64,000 bases of DNA from Tetrahymena thermophila SB210 (lineage: Eukaryota > Ciliophora > Oligohymenophorea > Hymenostomatida > Tetrahymenidae), in assembly GCF_000189635.1 (NCBI RefSeq), contig NW_002476422.1, positions 372,001-436,000 on the forward strand, written 5' to 3'. Below the pieces are notes generated by a model. The model was not told the DNA's origin, ran no database searches, and worked only from the letters and a program-made list of their open reading frames with translations. This document shows, one piece after another, positions 26,701 through 39,500 of this stretch; position 1 is the stretch's first letter, and every line of letters starts with the position of its first letter. The position numbers were made by a program, and so were the translations under genes.

Positions 26701-29700
26701 TAATCAGAATTTATGTAATATTGCATTCAAAACTAAATAAATAAGTAATAAAGTTAGCAAATTATTAAATTTACTTTTTATTGCTTAGAAATTATCAATA
26801 AGTATTTCTTTTCAAAGAAGATTAAGTTTAATTTATTTTTAAATGTCGTTAGAATAATATTACAAGTTAATATTTATTTTTTTTTTTGCATAATAACTCA
26901 GTCTGTGTAAAATGTAAGATTCAAAGTTTTTGAGTATAACAAAAGATTTATTTTATTTAGTTCATTTAATCAAACTATAAATATAATTGTTTGGAATATT
27001 TACCATTCAAAAAACCAAAGAAGATTTAAATATCTATGCAAAACAAACTTTTACCTTTCTTTTCTATCTCCGAAATTATGATTAAATAAAGAAGAAATAT
27101 TATAAATAGAGCTTCAATATTTATAGCAGAAAGGAAAATTTAAGGCAAATATAAAAAATACTACTTTAATAAATTTGCCATCCTCTTAAAGAATTTCAAA
27201 GAAATATAAGAAAAAGAAAAAATAGGATTTGAATGAAGCATTCAATTACAAAAATATTCAATCACAAAAATTAATTAATTAATTAAATAAATAAATTAGG
27301 TCTTCTAATTAATTTTTTTAATAATATTTTCTATCTAATCAACTAATCAATCAAGCAAATTATTATTTATCAAGTTAAGAAAAACTTTCAACCCAATTAT
27401 TCAAGTAAAGCTTTACTTTGAATTTATTAATTTGCATTTTCTAATAGATTTAGAGGGTAAAACTTCGTAGACTCGATTAAGTAGAAAATTTAGTTTAAAT
27501 TAGTAGGCAAAATGCTCTACTTATTCTTTGAGAATATGTTTGATTTTAAAATATCAATTAAAATTATATGTTAAAATTGAATATAAGACATCCAGTTTGC
27601 TCATTTATAGATTTTGTAAGATTGTGCTTTGAAAAAAAAAAGGAAAGTAATGTTATTTATAATAATTAAATATTTATAATGTAATCAAATTTTCAAGCAT
27701 TCAAACGATTCATAATTTTTTTAATTTATTGAATTCCTGTTTAAGAAATAAATATTTTAGGTCTATTATTCAATATTAACAAAAGATTACAAAATTTATA
27801 GCTTAAAAGTAATTTATTATGATACAAAAAGCTATTTAAGCATTATCATTCAAATTTATTTGCTTAATTTATACATCAAATTTACATATCAATTTCTAGC
27901 TTGTGTGAGTATCCTTTTCCTTTTAAATTGCATCAATCTTTTGTTCACCATAAATTTTACTAAGCTTTCACTTTACAATTGTTTATATTTAAAATATTTT
28001 ATTAAATGCAACAATAACAGTTTTTCTATGTTTTTGAATGTCTCAATTTTATAAAAATAACTCTAATCAAAATTATTAATTTATAGTATGTTAGTTATCA
28101 GTTCATTAAGGATTTTATTGAAAATCCCATTATCAAGTGCTTAAATTTATTGAATTTTTATATTTTTTTAATTTTCGATTGAAGCATAAATATATAAGCA
28201 TACATAGATATAAGCATGATGTGTTTAAATAAATTAATAAACAAATCTTGATAATATAATAATCTAATGTAAGCTAAAGTATTTCTTATCGATTGATAAA
28301 TATTCAATTTACTTTATTCCCAAATTTTAATGCTTTTTAAATTTATTGCATCCAACTCAATATATATTTAATTCATAGTTTTAAATTCATAAATCGAAAT
28401 TGCCTAGCAGAGCATTTTAAATGGTTTTTTTTGATAGTAAGTATAATTTCATTTAAAAGCTCTTAAAATTGATTCCCCAGAAGCGAATACATGACCAAAT
28501 CTAATTTATGAATGATAACTTTTAAGAATTTACCTTCGAAAATAAAAAAAAAGCTAGGATCCTCTTAAAAAAAACATTGAGGAACGAGCAATAACTAGGA
28601 TAATAAAATTTTGATTAGATTTTTGAAAGTTAAAAAACAAAACAGGTAAATAAATAATAAATAAAATCATCCAGAAAATTTTTAGAAAAATTATAAGAAA
28701 TTTAAATCACTAATCAAAAAAAGAAAGAGCATGATAATGTCCACTTACTTTAGACTATAAAATTAAATCTTTTAAAATTATTAAGAAATAGATTGTTAAA
28801 TGTTTTTAAAATATTATTTTCTTTTTTTATTCCCTCTAAACTCTGACAATCGCTTCACCCTTTATTTAATATAACTGTTTCTAAAATTATTACTCTCAAA
28901 ACAAAATATTTGTAAGAATAATACTAAGAAAAAGAAATAGGATTTTGAATAAAATAGTACAGTGCATTCTTAGTGTAAATTTTTGTTTGGTGCTATTTAA
29001 ATTTTTTAGTTAGAGATTTAGTCAAAATTATTTCATATTGATAGATTTCAAGTAGGATTTATTTATTTATTTGAAATGCACTAGATAAATAGATAGATAT
29101 ATTTACTTTAAGAATGCCCATCTAAAAGGCTAAAAAGAAAGATAGAAAAAAGATAGATCAAAAACATTATTATTTTTAATTTAAAAACATTTAGAATTAT
29201 ATGAGCTGAGAAAGTTTTATATAATTAGATTTTATGATTAAAGCCAAATCAATCTAAGAAAAAGAATTATTTAACTATGAAAAGTATAAATTAATATTTT
29301 TCAAAAGTATATGGTTAATTTCTTATAACTAGTATGAAAAATAAAAGTAGTAACATTTATGTATATTATAAATACATTAAACAGAGAAGCGATTATATTT
29401 ATGAAACTAAAGATATTAAATGATTTTTTTGTATTTGCATTTGCTTATGTGATCGCATATATTTTTGATAGGAAAGAAATAAAAAAGAGTAAAATAAAGC
29501 ATTAATTTGAAGATTGGCAGAGCGATTATTAAGAATATTTAAATTAAATTGCATTGCATTGTGGTATAAATATAAAATGAAAATACATTTTTGGTTTAGA
29601 TAATAATTTTTTTACAAAATAAGAGTCTTGCAAATAATAAGATGTTGATTGGTTGGTTGGTTTGTAGGTAGGTAAGCTATTTGGTTTATTTATTGTTATT

Positions 29701-30104
29701 ATTTAGTTTTTTTTAGATTAGATTAGAATAGATAGATATAAATATATTTATGTTTTTTTTTATGTAAATTGATATAGAGGTGCAATTCTTTATTTTTTGA
29801 TTGATTGCTTGTTTTTTTAATTTATTATTTTTTAATTGCCTTCGCATTTATGAACACTTCCGAGCATTCATTTATTCACTCTTTTAGTTATTAATATCCT
29901 CTATACTATTTTATTTACTATGCGATTTAATTATTTCTGAAAAATAGATAATTAATTAGATGGATAGTTTGCTTCATTGATTACTTGTATTTATATTAAT
30001 TTGGGGAAAAATAATTTAGAATACTCAAAGTAGTAAGATTTTTATAGGAATTTGATTGATTATTGAGGTTATTAATTTTATTAGATAATTTGGATCGATT
30101 GGCC

Positions 30105-30145
30105 AGTCTGTTTGTCTGTCTGTCAGTCAGTCAGTCAGCCAGTCA
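30105..30145. repeat. GTCT/GTCA tetranucleotide repeat at the Myb 3' end
   Basis: About ten tetramers, first GTCT then GTCA, ending 18 bases beyond the Myb stop codon. On the transcribed strand this places it at the start of the Myb 3' untranslated region. It has more G+C than the other tetranucleotide arrays in the window. Confidence 0.88.
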
Positions 30146-30163
30146 CTTTTTAATTGATCTTGT

Positions 30164-33147
30164 TCAGTATTGTTCCTCATAGTAGAATGATTGAGCTGCG
30201 TTGGCTTAGTTTTAAGGGGTAGTAGGAATTGTGAAAAAGTTATTAGTTTGGTGGTGGGGAGTAGGTTAGTAGTTTTAGTGTCTTTATGAGTCGTTCATTA
30301 AAGCGCTATTTCTTCTGGCAAAGAATTCATTTTGCTCCAAACCATGGAAGGCAGTGTTAAAGTCAAGGTTACCAGCTCCAGAAGTAGCGTATTAGTTAGT
30401 AGTAGTGTTAGTATTGTTATAGTAAGGGTGAGCTTAGTGATTGTTAGGAGTGGGAGCATTGTATGTTTAGTGCATTTGAGTGAATCCCCAATCTTCTACG
30501 TAGAGATTTCCAGTGCCATTATTGCTTTGGTTAGCAGGAGTAGGAGTATTGACTTGGAAGTAGTTGTCATAGAAGTAGCTAATAGAAGGAGGGAGAGTTG
30601 GTTATTGAGTCTAGTGTTATTAAGTAGAATTTTACTATTATTGCTATTGTTAGGTTTCTTGACCGTGAACAGCTTAGTATTGTTAGTAATTTAAGGTGAT
30701 GTATTAAGGTTGAACAGGTTCTTAGAATTAGAGATGATTTTAAGCATTGAATTCAGGGATTTCTTAAACATTTTAGTGGAAAACAGGCTACATTTCTTAA
30801 TTTAATGTATTTTTGTATGCTTAAGGATGAGAAATAAAGGCTGGGAGTTGGGGAATTTAGAAATGGTGAGAATGTTAAGGAGTGGCGACAGTGGAAGAAG
30901 ATTACTGTGATAAAACTTGATTTGAGTTAACCATTTCTTACTTGGCAACTGTATTCATATCTAATTGAATAATTGAAGTAGCATCCTATTAGTAAGAAGT
31001 TTCAGAAAGTTAAGGGGAGGAAGAAGAGTAAGCAGGAGATTAGTGATTTTGTTCAGTAATAATGCTATCAGCAGATGACTTGTGTCTTCTTAAATTTACT
31101 TATAAGGTATCAGAAGAGTTCAAACTGTTATTCTTCTTGGCAAGCATGTCATTAGAATGGACAGCTGACATTAAGGGAGAAACCATTTCTTTCTTGATTC
31201 TAATGTTAGAAGAAGGAACAATCATCTTATGAGAGGCGAAGTTGGTTGATTAGCTACCAGAATTATATCCCTTTAATTAGCTGATTTCCATTTAAATAAG
31301 AGTTTCTTCAGGGTATTATTCACCATAGGTCTTTTTGAGACGGTTAGAGATGGAATTGTATCTATTTTTAACTTATGATTCAGTACGGCATCCCATAATT
31401 TATGAAATTTGAGACCACTTTTTGCCTTAAGAGAGAACGCTCTCAAGAAGGAGAATGTCTTCGCTTTCTTCCCATTCAGATCTATTTAATAATAAAAGGA
31501 GAATTTAAAAAATGATCTTTTAATTTGAATATATATATATATATTTATCATATGCTAACTTTATTTAATCAAATTAAGTTTCTAAATTAATTAATTAGTC
31601 GACTGACTCTTAATTTTTTAAAGTAAGAAATTATAATTACTTTTTAAGAGTGGGATTGAGGTAGTTGTTCCATCTTTCTCTTATTTGCTTAGCGTTTCTG
31701 AAGGAACTGTTTTGAGTGAGCTCAGCCAATCTGGTGGCAACTTGAGTCCAGTTGTGGTTCTTTTCAGAAGGACTATAATATTTAAATAATTATTTTAACA
31801 TTTTAAAACGATTAATTAATTTAATTAAAAAATATATTTTCTTAAAAGCAAGCTATAAAGAGTTCAATTTTAATCGATATTGGTGTAAATAACGATTATT
31901 CAAATGAACGGCGAATTATCTATGGGTATAAATTAGGTTGTGATCATTAATAAATAAGCTGGTTGGTTTATATTTTTTATCTTATCTCAAACTCATTTGA
32001 ATTAATGAATGAATGGATGATCAAAAAGATAGTTAGAGAGTTAGTTTTATTTATATTTTTTGGTAATTCAATCAATCAATAGCAAGCAATAAGAAAATAT
32101 ATCTCTAATTAAAAAAAAGAAAATAAATGATATTTACTCTATTAAACTCTTCAAAATAGAGTCTTCTTCTTGAGTCCAAGGAGCATTTTTAACTTGAGGT
32201 TTGACCATAACTAACCATTTGTTTTTCAAGATTTTAGTTTCAACTCCTAAAATGGCAGAGATGTGAACCCAGTCATTGTCATCCTATAATTGATTTAAGG
32301 GAGAAGATTAATTTAAAATACACAAAGAATTGAGGAATAATAAAAATAAATAAATAAGTAAAGAAAATAAGATAAGACAATTACCATAGATTTTTGACCT
32401 TTCTTGGAAAGAGAAGCAACAATGTATTTTTAATTTATTTGACAGTATTTGCAAACTACCCAGAAAAGGAGTTGCTTGTCATAATTGTGCCACTTGGTTC
32501 TGCTTTCGTTTCTTGTGCGGCTATTTATATTGATTAAGAAATTTAGGTAAGATTAAAGTAATTGATGTTTTTTTAAGACTCATAAAAATCCAGCGCAGTT
32601 TAATTGTAAAATGGTTCAGTGAATTAATTAATTATTTATTTATTTATTTTCAATTTTATCTTTAATTAAAATAAACTGTCTCAGTTTAAATTATGATTAT
32701 TAATTACTAGGACGACAAATTAGTAATTAACATATTTAATAAATTCTTTGTTTATTTGATATCACTGACTGCACATAAATAAATAAACAAATAAGATTGT
32801 TGGGAAATTTTCTATGAAAAATTAAAATTACGTTGAAAATTCAGTCTTGAAATAATGAATCATCTTTGAGATTTTAGGGAAATTCTTCTTAGGCAATTTG
32901 AATTCATTCTTAAGTTCTTTCATGTTGAGGGGTTGTTCTCTTAAGTCACCCAATAAATCCATAAAGTTAGTGAAGGCTTTTTTTAAAGATAAACATTAAG
33001 TATATTTATATATGAGATAAATTCTATCTATTAATATTTTGCTAATCTTCTAATATTATTTTTGCATTAGATAAGATCAAGCAGAGTTTTATTCAAGATA
33101 GATTAAACCAAAAAATCATTTATTGATAATAATATATTACCGTCCAT
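30164..33147 (-). CDS. Three-repeat Myb/SANT DNA-binding protein, 627 aa
   Basis: Model exons: 33141-33147 (only ATGGACG), 32832-32976, 32385-32520, 32138-32283, 31641-31772 and 30164-31481; phases agree and total 628 codons to TGA. Repeat 1 spans about residues 58-125 and is diverged (TKWHNYDKQLLFWVVCKY ... DWVHISAILG). Repeat 2, about 128-187, starts APWTQEEDSILKSLI and ends KQIRERWNNYLNPTLKK. Repeat 3, about 189-241, reads SEWEESEDILLLESV ... WSQISQIMGCRTESQVKNRY. The regularly spaced tryptophans and the last-helix R/NRW or NRY patterns are the DNA-recognition helices of Myb repeats. The other 385 residues are rich in Q, N, S, T and P and look like a disordered regulatory tail. A nuclear transcription factor is inferred. 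Plant and animal three-repeat Mybs regulate the cell cycle, but I cannot assign orthology. Confidence 0.93.
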
Positions 33148-35722
33148 TTCAGTTGAGTAATAATAATAATTATATTTATTGATATTTTATAGTTGGTGTA
33201 TGTGTTTAGTAGAATTAGAGCAGACAGATGTCAATTATGAGAGTGTGTTAGTAATTATTGTTTTTGTTTGTTTTGCCAAGATTTTGCACTGATTTTTAAT
33301 AATGTTTTTTTCTTATTTTTTGTGCTTTTTAGTGATTTTTTTTTTTTTGATTGATAAATAATTATTAAAAAATTTAAGATTTCAGCTTATAAACAATTTT
33401 TTTTTATTCCCAAAACACAAATTAAAGCAACTTGCTTTTAAATATAGATCGATTTAATGATTTAATGCTAAATAAAGCAAAAGATAGAAGTGAGTAATTC
33501 TGAAATTGAATAAAAAAATTAAGATAATTTAAATCCCCACCCCATCCCAATTTTAATTAAAATTTTCCATAAAACCAAAACTCTATTTTTGTTACCGCAG
33601 GGGTGATTCAAAAATAGAGTTTGTTTGGTTTCTGTGAAATTCTTTTTATTTTATATCTAATTTAATTTACCTCACTACTTTTAGCGTTAAATTTTAAATT
33701 ATCCTATGTTTAAATTTTATTCGCACATTTTTTTTATCGCAGGTTAAAAATGTTTTAGCAAAGCAAACGCAAGTGTTTAAAAGCATTTTCACACAATTTC
33801 AAAGACCATTTGCGATTTTAGCTTATTTTAAAATTTGTTTTCAAATGGATGAATGAATCTATTGCTGTTTTTGTATCTACTTGCTTATTACAGCTTAATC
33901 TATTCAAATTTCGCACTTTTAAAATGACTGTAACATTTTTTTAAGTCTTATCCAGACAAACATGTTAACCATATATTTAGATTAAAAATGCATCTGTTAG
34001 AATTTGCTTGAAAAAACAAAAAAATGTGTACAAAACTAAAAATTTATCGCAAAACGACAGCATTTAATGTAAATCTTTGGTTGAAATACTGTGGTATGTA
34101 AATATCATATTAATATAAAGAGCCCAATAATTTTTATTTGCATTTGATACTATTAAATAAATTAATAATATAGTTCTAGATTATAGATTGTTTCTCCAGT
34201 TCTTAGGTTTGATATACTTGTTAAAAACTAAACAATCTGATAAAGGGATAAATAAATTACATTAAGTAGTGCGTTAATGAACTAAAATTTTTTGATTACA
34301 TGATTAAAGTGGATTCTCAAAAGTAACCATTCTCATTTACTAATATGATCGAAATGAAGTACGGTTTAATTTGTATGTATTTTAATTTATATCCTACATA
34401 GTTACTTGCAATTTAGCAAACAGCAGTTGAAATAAAAGAGATTTTTTACTCTTTAAAATTTAAAAAAATTATCACCAAATCAACCTTAAATATATCAATC
34501 GTGCTAATTGATATAGTGCTTGATTTTCCTCTACTTAGTTCTGATTAAAGACAATTTTTAAACGAATCCAAGCTTACAAAAACGAATTTAGAGTTTTTCA
34601 TTCGATAACAAAATTTTTTATTGAGATATAAATCACAGACTAACATTGAATGTTATTCAAAGCAATACAATTGATTACAAAATGTTTACTTTTAATTAAA
34701 ATTAAGTAAAAGGCAATATCACTGGTAATATAATATATCGAAAATATAGATTTCCCTCTTTATTTTTAAAAAATTTGATATTTTAGCTTAGTCAATCAGC
34801 ATCTCTTTTCAAATATTTTCTTGATAAAATTTAGAAATTGTTCATAAAAATAATTAGTTATTTCATTAAAATTGCACGAATAGAAATTATAAATATTATA
34901 TATTGACTATTGCTATTGACAGATAAAAACTATGTAAAATTATATTTTAAAAAAAGTATAAAAGAATTCTTTTTACTCCACTGATCATTTTGTTAGGAGA
35001 TAATTATGAACCTATACTTTTTTATATTTTTAAAAAGAAGTGTTTCATTCATTAATTTTTATTCAGTATTAATTTACCCTCGAATGAGCTCTAATATCAA
35101 ATAACAAGCAAACAGTGCTATTTTTAAGTCATTTAATTCCTAAATTTTTAATTTATCTGATTCCTGCATCAAATATCCTAACGTTTCGAAATAGTAATTT
35201 CTTTTTTAAACTAATTCAGCTCAATTCGATTAGAAATGCAAAACACATTTCCTATGCATTTAATTTTTGGTTAGTGAATTTATCTTATCATGCAGTTGAT
35301 AATTGAATTATTTTTATATAATCTAAAAAATAGCCTGAATAAACTTCTTTTAATTAAGATCCCAATTCTTAAACAATCTTCTATGTATATTACAGTGAGC
35401 AAAAATGGTTTACATTATTTTAAATGGAGGAAAACTATAAGTAGAAATCTGATCATACCACATAATTAAATGAAAAAGAAACATTAAATATTAACTTCAT
35501 ACTTTTTACCACTACTGTAATGTGTTCCTTAACATAATGAATCTAAAAAGGAAAATAAATAATTCCTTAATTAATTGCATCATAATATAATCCAGATTTA
35601 CTTCTTAAAAATTTAAATATAGTAAATTAAAAAAACATTTGTTAACTTCTCCCCTCTCAAAATAAAAAAATTATTATTTCTATCTTCTTTTTGCATATTA
35701 AATTCGTAAATCATAACCAGCG
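33148..35722. other. Myb upstream region and gene-poor DNA
   Basis: Holds the presumed Myb promoter, a strong hairpin at 33572-33631 and about 2 kb of AT-rich DNA. The segment 33.54-34.1 kb has more G+C than its surroundings but no frame I can support. Coding-like minus-strand fragments near 35.4-35.55 kb may be downstream exons of the gene starting at 36247; the links are unresolved. Confidence 0.55.
33572..33631. repeat. Long inverted repeat / hairpin upstream of Myb
   Basis: The left arm at 33572-33591 (AAACCAAAACTCTATTTTTG) is complementary to the right arm at 33609-33631 apart from three extra bases in the right arm. This gives a stem of about 20 bp around a 17-base loop containing ACCGCAGGGG. 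It lies about 425 bp upstream of the Myb start codon. No target-site duplication is obvious, so I cannot say whether it is a tiny inverted-repeat element, a structured RNA or a regulatory cruciform. Confidence 0.82.
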
Positions 35723-36247
35723 TCATATAAGCTTTAAACAAAAAAAAATGATTTGAGGAAACTAAAAATGTTCAGTCATTTTATAATAAAGGCTAAGTAT
35801 TTAATAAACATTACTTACTTAAAACTGAAATATGAGATAATCAAATTTATCAGCAAATACACAACTTACAAATATTCTAGAAATTAAGTAATTGAAAAGG
35901 CTATTTTTTGAGTTATTTAGTGTAACTTTTATTAATTTTTTTATGTAGAAGACAAGTTATCTAATGCTAATTTTATATCTAGTTTATTTTGAGTCCTAAT
36001 TGCTAAAATTATATCCTATCTAATTATTTAAAACAAATCTTATTCTACTTTCACTCAGAATCTTTAATTTACTTTTTAAAACATCTAACTCTAAACATTT
36101 TAATTTGCATTTAGAGAGATGATGCATCACTAACTTTACAAATCCAATAAATAAAATAATTAAAAAAACAATGAAGATAAATATCTTCTTTAGATCGCAA
36201 TTAGTTTGTGTAAACATTTTGCAAATTATTGTAATTATGTCATTCAT
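35723..36247 (-). CDS. Hypothetical membrane-anchored protein, possibly multi-exon
   Basis: Not recognised. The frame opens at ATG 36247, reads MNDIITIICKMFTQTNC, then a strong hydrophobic segment near residues 22-40 (IFIFIVFLIILFIGFVKLV), then a charged stretch KCKLKCLELDVLKSKLK. It stays open for 174 codons to TGA at 35723 if TAA and TAG are glutamine. A consensus donor GTAAGT at about 35815 suggests the real gene is spliced and its C-terminus differs from the unspliced reading. It starts 93 bp from a divergent small frame. The N-terminal third has protein-like composition and the rest is less convincing. Confidence 0.4.
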
Positions 36248-36340
36248 AGACTAAGTTATAAAAAGAAATTAGTTTTTTTTATTAGATAATTAAAATCAAA
36301 TCTAAAATTCTAAATCCTAATCAAAACTTATAGATTTACA

Positions 36341-36559
36341 ATGGGAGAAAAGAAAATAGTTAGTTATTTATTATTTTTATTTGTGTTTTACATTATAAAG
36401 CTACAAATTAATCACATTGCATCATTTATAATTAAAAAGCATTGCGGTTCAGTAAAAAATAATTCAATCAAATCTTTTGATCAAGTAACAATAGATGATA
36501 TTCTAAAGCTGCTTTTTAGAAATTCAAATCATTTTAATTATTTTACTAAAACGATTTGA
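36341..36559 (+). CDS. Hypothetical small protein with N-terminal hydrophobic segment
   Basis: A 72-residue frame from ATG 36341 to a TGA stop, which is the correct stop here. Residues 7-25 (VSYLLFLFVFYIIKL) could be a signal peptide or anchor; the rest (FDQVTIDDILKLLFRNSN) is amphipathic and mixed. It is divergent from the frame starting at 36247, so the 93 bp between them could be a shared promoter. No family is recognised. The correct stop and non-repetitive composition favour a gene, but the length is within chance expectation. Confidence 0.4.
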   Translation: MGEKKIVSYLLFLFVFYIIKLQINHIASFIIKKHCGSVKNNSIKSFDQVTIDDILKLLFRNSNHFNYFTKTI

Positions 36560-39500
36560 TTCAAAAGTCAGAAAAATTGTAATTATTTTCGTTAATTTTC
36601 TATTTACATTACATTTAAAAAACTTTTAAAGATCAGGGATAGGAGTTAAAAATTTTTCTTAAAATATTATCAAAGGAGGAGTAAATTTTATATTCTTGTG
36701 GAGTATAAAATTGAAAATAAATAAGTAAATTGCTTTTAATTACAAAATTTTGTTAAATTTACAATATTACAGTAAAAAAATTTGATTTTTAAAGTAAGAT
36801 ATTATATTTTTAAAAATATTTATATGATAAAATAATTGGTGTTACACCACAATTCAATTTAATTTTTTTGCATTTAAAAAAGATAAACAAAAATATAGAC
36901 AAAACTCCAAAGACTGACTCTTCATTTAATTAGATTTTTTCTAATAGATTAAATTATTTATAATATTTTTAACTTTCTCTCACTGAATGTATTTAGTTAC
37001 ACTTTCAAAAATATTTTGTTTATGTTTTATAATTTACAAAGTCCTGTTTTTATAACTAAGGTACGTGTTTGAAATAGAAATTGCTTAACCTATCATTCTA
37101 ATTCTAATATACAAAAAAAATAGATTATCATTGCAATTTATATTATTACAAAGTTGTTAGAAATTTGATAAGCAAATCACATAAAAATTTATTTATTAGT
37201 TTATGTCTGTACTATAAAAAAATCCTATTAAGATAATATTAAAGATTCCCTAATACTAAACATAAAATCAAGCAAATACTATAAAAATCTCAAGCTGTTA
37301 GTAAGCACATATTTTCATAAATTTTAAATCAGTAACATTTTTTTCTTCAACGAAATGATTGTTTCATTAATAATGGAAACTTATATTGATATTGCAACTT
37401 CATTTTTTATTGTTATTACAAAAACTGAATGCTTAATTTTGATATATGTGCTTGTTTAACTCTTATTTTAAAATAAAATTTTTCCATTTAATTCATGTGA
37501 TTAATAAAAAGTTATTACATTCCTTAAAAAGTCTTATATTTTTAATTGATTAAAAGCAGGTCTTTTAATTTTAAATTACTTAATTAATTTAATTTATCAG
37601 ATAATTAATTCATCTTTTTTAAATAAATGCATGAATAGTAGATTTAAGAAAAACAATATTTATTTTAAAAATTAAATAATCAATTTAATAGTATAGTAAG
37701 ACATTTTTTAAATACCAAAGATGTTTAAATTCAGCAAATTGCAATTATTTAATTTTATTAATCTACCACTTATAAATAATTCCATTTATCAATTACATAT
37801 TTTTGTTTCACTTAAAAAAGTATTTAAAAGCTAGATAAAGACCAATGTGGATGGATCTTAGAAAATTAAAATTTCAACTTTTCATATAAGATAAAGGAAA
37901 TATGAGAAGCCTAGAAGTTATATATATTAAAATGAATGAAGTCTTGTCATCTATTTTTAAATTTGTAACTTTTTGATTGCTTTTTAAGGAGGATTTATAG
38001 AAAGCAAATTATAAATATTTAAATAATAGCAGCACTTTTTCAATGCCATTCATTTCCGCAATAATACGAATGAATACATAAATGCAGAAATGAATGTAAT
38101 GGAATAGGAAGGCATTTGAATTTTTAGTACATGCATAATTAATTAATTGATAGATAGATATTATTTACTTATTTTATAAGAATAGAAAGAAGGCTGGTTT
38201 AAATATCTATATTAATAAGAGGGTAGGCTCTACTATTTCAAATCAATAGTCTAAATCTAATTTACTGGACTCAATTTTATAGTGATTTGAACAGTATCAA
38301 AGAAAAACTTGAAGTATTTATATCAATTAATTAGATAGATCTTACTAATTTTTTTTCAGGAGAATGCAATCAACATAATCCCATTCAGATCAGCACTATT
38401 ACTTTTTTAGTATTTGAATATCTGTCTTACACATCTTTTATTCGACATTGCACAAATCTTTATTTCTATCCCATAAATATATACGACCTAATTTGGTCTC
38501 ACTACCACTTGAAGTAAAAGTATAAAAACAGAATTATCTCATCCTTTACTAGCATTTTCAAATTGAATTTTGAATGAATTTTAAGCAAATCCTCAGCTGA
38601 TTGGCTGGCATCAGGTATTGAAATTCTGTAATAAATTTAGCATTACAATTTAAATGGAAGAAGATTAATCCATAGTAAAAAGTTCTTAATTACTTTGTAT
38701 GATTATTAAATGATTGAATGCATGTGTGTGAATGAATGAATGAAAGAATGCAGTAAAAAGGAAATCAATTAAAATTAAATCTTAATTGTATCTCCTCTTT
38801 ATATTTTATTAAAGGAAATAGATTGAACTGGATATTATATGAATGGATGGTAAAATCCCATTAATTAATATTTAAAATCTTAAAACGAATTTTCACAAAA
38901 ATTTATTTACTAAAACAGCTAAAATTTTAGTTTAGCAAAAAATCCTTTAGTAAAAAGACTTGCTGAAAATTAGATATTTAGATTTGAGAGTAAAGTCTGG
39001 TTTAGAAAGAAAATTGGTGAAATTGAACAATATTACGCATATTAATTGAGTGTAACCAAAAACAAGATATAAAATTTAATTTAGTAAATTGGCTGTATTT
39101 CTTTTATTTATTTGCCCTTTTAATATGTAAATAAATAATGCATAGGGCTTATATACATATCTATAATAGCAGTAAATAAATATTGATAAAAACCATCTAT
39201 TTTTTATCATAATTTATTTATTTCACTTTCTCATTCATAAAATAATATAAAATGGCTTGTTTTAATTCATTTATTTAATTCTTTTAAGCATGTTTATGCA
39301 AGGTTTTGTTGTTATTTTCATCCAAGTTAACTTATAGGCTCTTTCTTGTTTTAAATATTTTATTATCATTTTCAAAAACAATTCCTAATACGGAACAGAC
39401 TATAATAGATAATTGACTTTCTAATTAGACTTTTGGATCCATCTGATATGAAATAAAAATTCAGTTAATGGACCAATTTTTTTTCATAACTAAATATGGG

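Larger units (their letters stand above)
20886..30163. other. Gene-poor AT-rich stretch
   Basis: No gene can be supported over 9.3 kb. The part just right of 20885 should hold the WD40 promoter. The rest is simple-sequence DNA with tetranucleotide arrays near 21.1, 21.75 and 29.65 kb and one perfect hairpin at 23.69 kb. The best open frame is a 33-codon minus-strand frame at 22087-22188 beginning MRNRLMFVDIRAIEKE; its composition is protein-like but it stands alone. Frames at 26053-26250 and 27860-28054 are AT-biased and look random. Confidence 0.6.

Noticed and set aside
30332-30694. 120-codon plus-strand open frame rich in V, S and L
   Set aside because: It is the antisense shadow of the Q/N/T-rich Myb tail, whose coding strand is fixed by the SANT repeats and splice phases.
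31956-31970. Sequence resembling the Tetrahymena chromosome-breakage 15-mer on the minus strand
   Set aside because: It shares GGTTGGTTTA but differs at three positions in the other five. Functional sites tolerate very few changes, and no telomere or change in gene context is seen here.
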